DNA of 64,000 nucleotides. Source: Halorientalis litorea. Its GTDB lineage: Archaea; Halobacteriota; Halobacteria; Halobacteriales; Haloarculaceae. The position numbers and the translations under genes were made by a program. Location: positions 1,240,001 through 1,304,000 of the forward strand of contig NZ_CP095482.1 in assembly GCF_023028225.1 (NCBI RefSeq), given 5' to 3'. This document shows, one piece after another, positions 57,694 through 64,000 of the stretch. Numbering within the stretch: position 1 is the first letter of the stretch; every line of letters begins with the position of its first letter. The notes under the pieces are model-generated. The model was not told the DNA's origin and made no database searches. It saw only the letters and a program-made list of their open reading frames with translations.

Positions 57694-57850
57694 TACCTTC
57701 CTGTGTACGTGCCGTCGGCAAAACGCTTTCCATCGACTGATAAAACGTCAGCGGGCGTTGTGAAACGTCTCCGGCCCGCTCCGGTGTCCCTGTCCAGTGT
57801 CCTAAAACGTCGGGCACCCGAGTCGAACGGGTTTTTGTAGTTGCGTGTCA

Positions 57851-59086
57851 ATGTGGCGGGTGATGCGTCAGTTACTCCCCGCTGTGCTGGTCGCGCTGGT
57901 CCTGCTGGCGGCCGTCGCCACCGGCACACCGGTCGCGCCGACAGCCGCCCCCGGCTCGGCCGCCTCCACCGACTCGACGACGCCAGTCGTGGACGTCCGA
58001 AACACGACGGGCTATCTCACCTTCGAAGACGAAGACACACGGACGAGTCAGTTCGGTAACGCCACACTCAACGTCGCGAGTGCGTCGGCCATGGACAGTG
58101 GTCGCTTCGGTGACCGACTCGTCGGTGCGACCCAGAGACAGGCGTTCGAGTCCGCCCCCAACGAGACGGCACGGACCCGGGCACTCGAAGCCGCCACGGC
58201 GACGTACGAACGCCGCATCGGGGCACTCGAGCGGCGGCAGGCCCAAGCGGTTCGGCGGTACAACGCAGGCGACCTCTCGACGGCCAGTTTCCTCCAAGAG
58301 ATGGCCGTCGTCGACGAGCGCGCGCGACATCTCAGTGGGGCCGTGAGTGCCCTGCTCGCTCGTGCGACGGGACAGCCCGGGTACTCGCTCCCGTTGGGAC
58401 TCAAGACACGGATGGAGAGCCTCCAGATGACGCCGGCGGTTCTCCGAGGCCCCGTCCGGGGACAGGCGGCCCTCTCGGTGACGGGCGAGGCGACGCCGAC
58501 GCCGATTTACACCGAAACTGCGTCCGACGGCGTCGTCCTCGCACGGACGACCGGCAACGAGTACGTCCGCGAGGCCCACCTCATCAGCGCGTACGAACCG
58601 GACGGAGAGGGGCAATACACCATCGAGGACGCGTTCGAGCAGTCACGAGCCGTGTACCCGTGGGCCGACGAGAACCGGACGGCGGCATCGGCCGACAGCT
58701 ACGGTAACACCGCCGTCTATCGCATCACCATCGACCACACGCAGGGGACGCTCGTGACGTTCATCAGCGGTGGAACGGAGCAGGTCTTCCGCGAGATACA
58801 GGAAAAGCGGCTCCGGAGCCTCCCGATTACGGGGAGCGTGTCGACGACCACCGACGACCTCTCGGTGACGGTGAACGAGACACACGAGAACGGCCCGGTC
58901 GAGGTCCGGACGACCGACCCCGCGACCGGTGACCCGGTCGACGCGCGTATCCACCTCGACGAGCAGTACGTAGGGTCGACCGGTCCCAGCGGACACCTCT
59001 GGACCGCGATACCGCCGGAGACCACCATCGTCAACGCCACCGTGAGCGACGGCCGCGCCGCCGAAGTCGCCGTGACGCCGGGCTGA
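57851..59086 (+). CDS. Secreted/membrane-anchored protein of unknown function
   Basis: About 411 residues. A signal sequence (LLPAVLVALVLLAAVATG) is followed by an Ala/Ser/Thr-rich export linker, a helical coiled-coil-like region (TATYERRIGALERRQAQAVR) and beta-rich domains in the C-terminal half. A TATA-like TTTTTGTA at about 57832-57839 makes the ATG at 57863 or 57851 possible; GTG 57845 is also in frame. No catalytic motif is recognised. It is followed by a pilin-like gene 49 nt downstream and is divergent from the membrane-anchored wHTH regulator, which could control it. Confidence 0.72.
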   Translation: MWRVMRQLLPAVLVALVLLAAVATGTPVAPTAAPGSAASTDSTTPVVDVRNTTGYLTFEDEDTRTSQFGNATLNVASASAMDSGRFGDRLVGATQRQAFESAPNETARTRALEAATATYERRIGALERRQAQAVRRYNAGDLSTASFLQEMAVVDERARHLSGAVSALLARATGQPGYSLPLGLKTRMESLQMTPAVLRGPVRGQAALSVTGEATPTPIYTETASDGVVLARTTGNEYVREAHLISAYEPDGEGQYTIEDAFEQSRAVYPWADENRTAASADSYGNTAVYRITIDHTQGTLVTFISGGTEQVFREIQEKRLRSLPITGSVSTTTDDLSVTVNETHENGPVEVRTTDPATGDPVDARIHLDEQYVGSTGPSGHLWTAIPPETTIVNATVSDGRAAEVAVTPG

Positions 59087-59135
59087 CCCGCTCGCGTGCG
59101 AGGGTTCAAGTAGAAACGGGCGACCACCGGCCCCT

Positions 59136-59621
59136 GTGTCCCGTCCGCCGTTGGCCGACGACGCCCGCGGATTCGGTTCGGTCGTCGGTATCGCGCTGCT
59201 CGTTCTGGTCGCCGTGCTCGCTGCCAGCGTCGTCGGTGCCGCCACGCTCTCGGCGACGCCCGACGCGGCACCACCACAGGTCGCACTCGCCGTCAGTGCC
59301 GACGCGGGGGCCGACCGTATCGCGCTGACTCACCGCGGCGGCGACGCGCTATCCGTCGGCCGACTCCGAGTCGTCGTCCACGTCGACGGCGAGCGGCTCG
59401 CTCACCAGCCACCGGTTCCCTTCTTCGCCGCGCGGGGGTTCGAGAGCGGCCCGACAGGGCCGTTCAACGTCGCCGACGATGGTCGGTGGCAGGCGGGCGA
59501 GACGGCGGCGGTTCGGCTGGCGGGCACCAACAGCCACCGCCTGTCCGCGGGCACTCGCGTCCGTGTCGTCGTCTACCACGGGGCGTACGAACTGGCGACA
59601 GTCACGACACGAGCGGCGTGA
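59136..59621 (+). CDS. Type IV pilin-like secreted protein
   Basis: A 161-residue protein from GTG. The N-terminus RPPLADDARGFGSVVGIALL and VLVAVLAASVVGAATL is a class III (prepilin) signal: a basic/acidic stretch, RG cleavage region, then one hydrophobic helix. The rest is a beta-rich domain (VALAVSADAGADRIALTHRGG), with the THxGGD-type motif common to haloarchaeal pilins. It would be processed by PibD and assembled in or bound to surface filaments. Similar motif is seen in the lipoprotein at 42239-43597. Confidence 0.78.
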   Translation: MSRPPLADDARGFGSVVGIALLVLVAVLAASVVGAATLSATPDAAPPQVALAVSADAGADRIALTHRGGDALSVGRLRVVVHVDGERLAHQPPVPFFAARGFESGPTGPFNVADDGRWQAGETAAVRLAGTNSHRLSAGTRVRVVVYHGAYELATVTTRAA

Positions 59622-59710
59622 GACGCGGTTCGGAAGTCACTTCGGCGAAAGGCATATCACCTTGTTCATCCAACACGAAAGGACGTTGCGGGCCAAAGGG
59701 GGGGTAATAC

Positions 59711-60037
59711 GTGAGTTCGTACGAACCAGTCGAGGAAAGCGATAGCGGGTCCAGCCACGACCCCGGAGTCAAGGAGGGTGAGGTGACGGACGAACGCGAC
59801 TTGTCGTCGGTGGTCAGTGAGTTCAACGAACTCGAGTACGTCACCATCGGACTGGCCGCGAGCGTTCCGACGGCGATACTGACGATGGTCGCCGTGCTGG
59901 AGTTGTACCCCGCGTATGCGGACGTGGCGGCCGAGTTGCTCCGGCAGGTCGGCGTCGACATCTCGGAGTTCGCCGCCGCGCACCCGGAACTGTTCGAGCC
60001 GTTCGAGCAGGTGTTCGAGTTCTTCCGAAACGGCTGA
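59711..60037 (+). CDS. Small single-helix membrane protein
   Basis: A 108-residue protein (GTG start). An acidic N-terminus is followed by a hydrophobic helix (YVTIGLAASVPTAILTMVAV) and an amphipathic C-terminal half (ADVAAELLRQVGVDISEFAA). A G-rich run just upstream could act in ribosome binding. Function unknown. It converges with the methyltransferase gene 26 nt away. Confidence 0.6.
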   Translation: MSSYEPVEESDSGSSHDPGVKEGEVTDERDLSSVVSEFNELEYVTIGLAASVPTAILTMVAVLELYPAYADVAAELLRQVGVDISEFAAAHPELFEPFEQVFEFFRNG

Positions 60038-60063
60038 GTTGGGGGTCTCCGGGGACGTACCGA

Positions 60064-60687
60064 CTACTCGGGCACCTGCGCGACGGTCGTAATCGCGATT
60101 TCGGGGTTGTAACTCGGCCCCATGGTGTGGTGCTCGAACTCGGTGAAGCCGGCGTCCCGGAACATCCGGTCGGCCTCGCTCTCGTCGTAGAACAGCATGA
60201 TGGCGTCGGCGAGACGCTGGAAGACCGAGGAGTTGGGGTAGTTCGGACCGACGACGAGGACCTGACCGCCGGGTTTCGCGACGCGGCGACACTCCCGGAG
60301 GGCGTCGACAGGGTTGGGCCAGTACTCGATGGACCCGGAGGACCACACCACGTCGAAGGTGTCGTCCCTGAACGGCAGGCGTTCGGCGTCCCCGAGGTGG
60401 AAGGTCACCGGGCCGTCGCGCTTGCCGAACTTCGCGTATGCCTTCTCTAACTGGTGGGGGCTCTGGTCGAGGCCGTACACGTGGTCGACGTGGTTGAGGA
60501 GGCCTTCGGTGGCGAAGCCGGTGCCACAGCCGATGTCGAGGACACGGTTGTCGGGTTCGAAGTCGAGTAGGCCGAGTGCCTCGGTGCGCATCTCCTCGTT
60601 CCAGATGAACGGGTTGACCTGGTCGTACACCTTCGAGAGGTACTTGTAGAAGGTGCGGGCCCGGGACTTGTCTTCGAGGACTCCCAT
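60064..60687 (-). CDS. Class I SAM-dependent methyltransferase (MPBQ/MSBQ-like)
   Basis: A 207-residue methyltransferase. Motif I VLDIGCGTGFATEG, motif II/III regions VYGLDQSP and TFHLGDAERLPFRDDTFDVV, post-I KPGGQVLVVGPNYP. The N-terminal YKYLSKVYDQVNPFIWNEEM resembles plant/cyanobacterial MPBQ/MSBQ methyltransferases and UbiE/MenG-type quinone enzymes. It is likely to act on a quinone ring or related lipid (menaquinone in haloarchaea). It is divergent from the ATP synthase genes. Confidence 0.88.
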   Translation of the reverse strand: MGVLEDKSRARTFYKYLSKVYDQVNPFIWNEEMRTEALGLLDFEPDNRVLDIGCGTGFATEGLLNHVDHVYGLDQSPHQLEKAYAKFGKRDGPVTFHLGDAERLPFRDDTFDVVWSSGSIEYWPNPVDALRECRRVAKPGGQVLVVGPNYPNSSVFQRLADAIMLFYDESEADRMFRDAGFTEFEHHTMGPSYNPEIAITTVAQVPE

Positions 60688-60812
60688 TGCCTATCGATTG
60701 GAGCCTGACGGGCATAATTCCCCTGTTTCCCGACACGGGTGGACACCGGAGACGGGGCTGCACGACTTCGCAACTACCATATATCGGCTTCTGCAATCTT
60801 CGGACGATTAGA

Positions 60813-61145
60813 ATGCCAAGGCCGGAGGTTCTCGACCGCGTCAAGGAGGCGGAACAGGAGGCCGACGAAATCATCGCCGAGGCCGAGCGCGAGGCCGAAC
60901 AGCGGGTCGAAAGTGCCCGAGAGGAGGCCGAGGAGACCCGCGAACAGGCCCGAGAGGAGGCCGAGGAAGAGGCCAAAGAACGGCTCGAAACGGCCCGTGA
61001 GGAAATCGAAGCCGAGCGCGAGCGCGTCATCAGCGAGGGCGAGCGCGAGCGCGAGCAACTCGAATCCCAAGCCGAAGGGCAGGCCGACGAGGCCGTCGAA
61101 CACGTACTCGACCTGTTCGAGGAGGCGGTGCATGCTCAGACCTGA
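60813..61145 (+). CDS. atpH: A-type ATP synthase subunit H (peripheral stalk)
   Basis: A 110-residue protein that is one continuous helix (VKEAEQEADEIIAEAEREAE, AREEAEETREQAREEAEEEA) ending EHVLDLFEEAVHAQT. Such long coiled coils pair with subunit E to form the peripheral stalk of the A1Ao ATPase. It is the first gene of the operon here; ATG 60813. It overlaps the start of atpI by 14 nt. Confidence 0.92.
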   Translation: MPRPEVLDRVKEAEQEADEIIAEAEREAEQRVESAREEAEETREQAREEAEEEAKERLETAREEIEAERERVISEGEREREQLESQAEGQADEAVEHVLDLFEEAVHAQT

Positions 61146-63429
61146 GCAGATGAGCCGGGTCTCGGTGACCGGCTCCAGACACGTCATGGAAGACGTCATC
61201 GAGACGATCTACGACTTGCGACTGGTCGACGTGACCGACTACAGCGGCGGGTGGGACGGGTTCGAGCCCGGTTCTCCCATCGAAGGCGGCGACGAGGCGT
61301 CGAGCAAACTCGTCACCGTCCGCGCGCTGAAGAACACGCTCGGTGTCGACGAGGACGACGCCGGCCCGACCCGCCTCGTGACCGACGAGGCCATCGAGGA
61401 GGAACTCGACGACATCCGCCAGAACGTCAACGAACTCGACGACCGGCGCGACGACGTGCGGAGCGAACTCCGTGACGTCGAGGAGCGAATCGACAGCGTC
61501 GCGCCGTTCGCTCAGTTGAACATCGACCTGGACCTGCTGAGCGGCTACGACTCGCTGTCGGTGGCCGTCGGCGAGGGCGACGCCGAGGCCATCCGACGCG
61601 AACTCCTCGACGCCGACGAGGTGGCCGCCCACGAGCTATTCAGCGAGGGCGACGCCGTCGCCGTCTTCGTCCACCCCACCGACGCCGCGGGGGACGTGGA
61701 CGTACAGGACGTGCTCGTCGGGACTGCGTTCCAGGCCTACCCGATTCCCGACGCCGAGGGGAGTCCCGAGGAGTACATCTCGGAACTCCGGCATCGGAAA
61801 CAGCAACTCGAGACCGAACTCGAAACCGTCGAGTCGGAGTTGGAGAACCTCAAACTCGACGTGGCGGGCTTCCTGCTCGCGGCCGAAGAGAAACTCGCCA
61901 TCGAGGCACAGAAGGCGGAAGCACCCCTCTCGTTCGCGACGACGGAGAACGCCTTCGTCGCGGAGGGATGGATTCCGACCGACGAGTACGCCGACTTCGC
62001 CGACGCCCTCTCCTCGGCCGTCGGTGGGCACGTCGAAGTCGAGGAACTCGAACGCGCAGACTACGACAGCGACGGGCACGCCACCCACAGCGAACCCGTC
62101 CACGAGGAGACCAGCGCGTCGGCCGCGGCCACCGGGGCCGCCGCGTCGGACGACGAGGACGCCGACGCCGAGGCGACCGAACAGGAAGCCGTCGCGGACG
62201 GCGGTGCGGTGAGCGGTGCGAACCGCGCCTCGTCGGAGCCACGGTCCGACGGCGGTGCGGTGACGATGAGCGACGACGAACCGCCGGTCATCCAGGACAA
62301 CCCCGGTTCGGTCAAGCCGTTCGAGGCACTGGTCGAAGTCATCAACCGGCCGAAGTACTCCGAGTTCGACCCGACAATCGTCCTCTTCCTGACGTTCCCG
62401 GCGTTTTTCGGGTTCATGATCGGTGACCTCGGATACGGGCTGTTGTATCTGGGGCTCGGCTACTGGCTGTACTCCTCGTTCGAGAACGAGGTCATACAGA
62501 GCCTCGGTGGCGTCGGGATGTGGGCCGGCGGCTTCACCGCGCTCTTCGGCGTGCTGTACGGCGAGTTCTTCGGTCTCCACCAGTTGGGTGAGATACTGTT
62601 CAACGGGCACCCGCCCATCCACAAGGGCCTCCAGCCCCACTACCTGCAGTTCGCGCAGGCGTGGCTGACGCTGAGTCTCTTCCTCGGCTTGCTCCACGTG
62701 GGCGTGGGCTACGTCTTCGACTTCGTCGAGAACCTGTCACACGGCCTCGTCGACGCCGTCACCGAGAGCGGGTCGTGGGTGCTGCTGATGTTCGGCATCT
62801 GGGGCTGGGTGTTCAGCACGCAGGCAATCGCCGTCAAACCGACGTTCATGTTCACGGCCTTCGCGCGTGAAGGTGCCGTCGTCGGCGGAACGGAAGTGAC
62901 CGAGGGGATGGTCGCGCTCCCCGCCGGCTTCACCGGGTTCTCGCCGACTATCGGGACTGCCGGCCTCGTCGTGGCTGGCATCGGGTTCGCCCTGCTTCTC
63001 AAGGGCGAGGGCGGTGTCGGCGCGCTCGAGAGCCTGAACGTCCTGGTGAACGTCCTGTCGTACACGCGTATCGCCGCCGTCCTGCTGGCCAAGGCCGGGA
63101 TGGCACTGGCGGTCAACCTCATCGTGTTCGGCGCGACGTTCGAGGGTGGCGAGTTCCACTTCATCACCTTCGCCTCGGACCCGCACGGCGAAGTCGTGTT
63201 CTCCGGGTTGCTGAACGCGAGCGACCCCGTGAACCTCGTCGTCGGCGGTCTGTTCGGCATCCTCATCCTCGTGCTGGGGCACGCGCTCGTGCTGGCACTC
63301 GGTATCACGAGTGCCGGCCTGCAGGCAGTGCGTCTCGAGTACGTGGAGTTCTTCGGGAAGTTCTACGAGGGCGGCGGTCGCGCGTTCGAGCCGTTCGGGT
63401 ACGAACGCGAGTACACCGCCGAGGACTGA
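61132..63429 (+). CDS. atpI: A-type ATP synthase subunit I (Ao membrane subunit a)
   Basis: A 765-residue protein. Soluble N-terminal half (MLRPEQMSRVSVTGSRHVME) with coiled coils; an acidic low-complexity insert (about 62074-62280) separates it from the eight-helix membrane half (VLFLTFPAFFGFMIGDLGYG, SYTRIAAVLLAKAGMALAVN and so on). The SYTRIA segment holds the arginine that faces the c-ring glutamate of subunit K. It forms the proton or sodium half-channels. The ATG at 61132 overlaps atpH; an ATG at 61150 is an alternative. Confidence 0.95.
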   Translation: MLRPEQMSRVSVTGSRHVMEDVIETIYDLRLVDVTDYSGGWDGFEPGSPIEGGDEASSKLVTVRALKNTLGVDEDDAGPTRLVTDEAIEEELDDIRQNVNELDDRRDDVRSELRDVEERIDSVAPFAQLNIDLDLLSGYDSLSVAVGEGDAEAIRRELLDADEVAAHELFSEGDAVAVFVHPTDAAGDVDVQDVLVGTAFQAYPIPDAEGSPEEYISELRHRKQQLETELETVESELENLKLDVAGFLLAAEEKLAIEAQKAEAPLSFATTENAFVAEGWIPTDEYADFADALSSAVGGHVEVEELERADYDSDGHATHSEPVHEETSASAAATGAAASDDEDADAEATEQEAVADGGAVSGANRASSEPRSDGGAVTMSDDEPPVIQDNPGSVKPFEALVEVINRPKYSEFDPTIVLFLTFPAFFGFMIGDLGYGLLYLGLGYWLYSSFENEVIQSLGGVGMWAGGFTALFGVLYGEFFGLHQLGEILFNGHPPIHKGLQPHYLQFAQAWLTLSLFLGLLHVGVGYVFDFVENLSHGLVDAVTESGSWVLLMFGIWGWVFSTQAIAVKPTFMFTAFAREGAVVGGTEVTEGMVALPAGFTGFSPTIGTAGLVVAGIGFALLLKGEGGVGALESLNVLVNVLSYTRIAAVLLAKAGMALAVNLIVFGATFEGGEFHFITFASDPHGEVVFSGLLNASDPVNLVVGGLFGILILVLGHALVLALGITSAGLQAVRLEYVEFFGKFYEGGGRAFEPFGYEREYTAED

Positions 63430-63595
63430 CCGCCGGTCACGGCGGCCGTCCACACGCCCGTTTCGGACGGGTAGTACCGGAACCGTGAGACTGTCTCTCA
63501 TCGGTGATTCACGCACTCACGACGGCATTTGGGAAGTTTTATGAAGCCACTGTGGCCATATCCGCCTGTTCGGAACACCCCCGATACTACAACTC

Positions 63596-63901
63596 ATGAT
63601 CGAAACCGTTGCAGCAGTTCTGACCGGCGTCGTACCGCTTCTCCAAGATCAGGTTGTCCTCGCCGCCGCAGAGGGCACAGAAGGCGCGGCCCCGGCCATC
63701 GGCCCGGCCGCCGCAGGTGCTCTCGCCGTTGGCCTCGCCGCCTTCGGCGCGGGGTACGCTGAGCGTGGTATCGGCGCCGCCGCCGTCGGTGCGGTCGCCG
63801 AGGACGACGAAATGTTCGGTCGTGGGCTCATCCTGACGGTGCTTCCGGAGACGCTCGTGATTCTCGCACTCGTCGCGCTGTTCCTGGCACCGAACCTGTA
63901 A
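63596..63901 (+). CDS. atpK: A-type ATP synthase subunit K (c-ring proteolipid)
   Basis: A 101-residue two-helix proteolipid. GPAAAGALAVGLAAFGAGYA is the Gly/Ala-rich first helix, ERGIGAAAVGAVAEDDEMF the loop, and LTVLPETLVILALVALFL the second helix with the ion-binding glutamate. It rotates against atpI during ion flow. About 170 bp without a gene separate it from atpI; AAGTTTTATGAAG near 63533 may be a promoter element. Confidence 0.93.
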   Translation: MIETVAAVLTGVVPLLQDQVVLAAAEGTEGAAPAIGPAAAGALAVGLAAFGAGYAERGIGAAAVGAVAEDDEMFGRGLILTVLPETLVILALVALFLAPNL

Positions 63902-63921
63902 CGGGACCCACCTTTCCTACA

Positions 63922-64000
63922 ATGAGCCTTGATACGGTCGTAGAGGATATTCGGGACGAAGCCCGCGCGCGTGCGGAGGAGATTCGCGCAGAGGCCGACG
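63922..64000 (+). CDS. atpE: A-type ATP synthase subunit E (partial, N-terminus)
   Basis: The first 26 residues, MSLDTVVEDIRDEARARAEE, of the peripheral-stalk subunit E, cut by the end of the window. The long polar helix is typical. It follows atpK after 20 nt, as in other haloarchaeal atp operons. The rest (C, F, A, B, D) is expected beyond the window. Confidence 0.9.
   Translation, partial: MSLDTVVEDIRDEARARAEEIRAEAD

Noticed and set aside
63901-63921. ACCCACCTTTCC before atpE as a fourth copy of the hairpin repeat
   Set aside because: Only the first ten bases match; no palindrome or other constant block follows, and it lies in a 20-bp operon gap.

Overview
The window reads as a high-GC, gene-dense haloarchaeal (class Halobacteria) chromosome segment. 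Supporting signs are acidic proteins, many apparently leaderless genes with an AT-rich box about 25-35 nt before the start codon, ATGA stop/start overlaps, archaeal information-processing genes (TFB, MCM, RPA, Tfx-like, TRAM), an archaeal A-type ATP synthase, and a bacteriorhodopsin with all proton-pump residues. Two tRNA genes are visible, Pro(TGG) and His(GTG). I see no rRNA and no CRISPR array.

Layout. 1-6.7 kb: the end of a beta-propeller protein, a DUF5786-type microprotein, an SDR/membrane-protein pair, a TFB, and a tightly coupled operon of a MinD-like ATPase with three uncharacterised proteins. 6.7-13.9 kb: a KaiC/RecA-like protein, then the replicative helicase MCM interrupted by three inteins, all in the AAA+ core. 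14-17 kb: two homologous, convergent lipoproteins and a membrane protein. 17.3-23.5 kb: a bacteriorhodopsin neighbourhood with a divergent CDC48-like AAA protein, bop with a Bat-type upstream site, a divergently transcribed zinc-ribbon protein, a solitary TnpB (IS1341-type) element and tRNA-Pro. 23.5-33.3 kb: an SLC13/TrkA-C transporter, a frameshifted fumarate-reductase-type flavoprotein, a Ski2-like helicase, a cupin, a site-2 protease, a CinA-like protein, an HNH endonuclease and tRNA-His. 33.3-39 kb: ComB-like phosphatase, APH-type kinase, ACAD10/11-type acyl-CoA dehydrogenase, SDR, and a carotenoid oxygenase. 39-54 kb: small proteins, the rpa3-rpap3 pair, a lipoprotein with a pilin-like tail, mannose-1-phosphate guanylyltransferase, ferritin-like protein, SDR, Tfx-like and TRAM proteins, hydrolase, K+ channel/TrkA, radical SAM, PsiE, DUF373, and a prenyl synthase. 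54.6-64 kb: ETF alpha/beta, membrane-bound wHTH regulator, secreted/pilin-like proteins, a methyltransferase, and the start of the ATP synthase operon (H, I, K, E...).

Themes. Replication (MCM, RPA) and basal transcription (TFB, Tfx-like) genes are interspersed with membrane energetics (bacteriorhodopsin, ATP synthase, ETF). The kinase/ACAD/SDR cluster resembles systems that degrade 4-hydroxyacyl-CoA through a phosphorylated intermediate, with ETF as the plausible electron acceptor. Mobile or selfish DNA is represented by three inteins, one TnpB element and an HNH protein of homing-endonuclease type. A three-copy family of modular hairpin/T-run repeats occupies intergenic spaces, always directly 3' of a minus-strand gene. 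Function calls come from motif recognition only; no database search was run.
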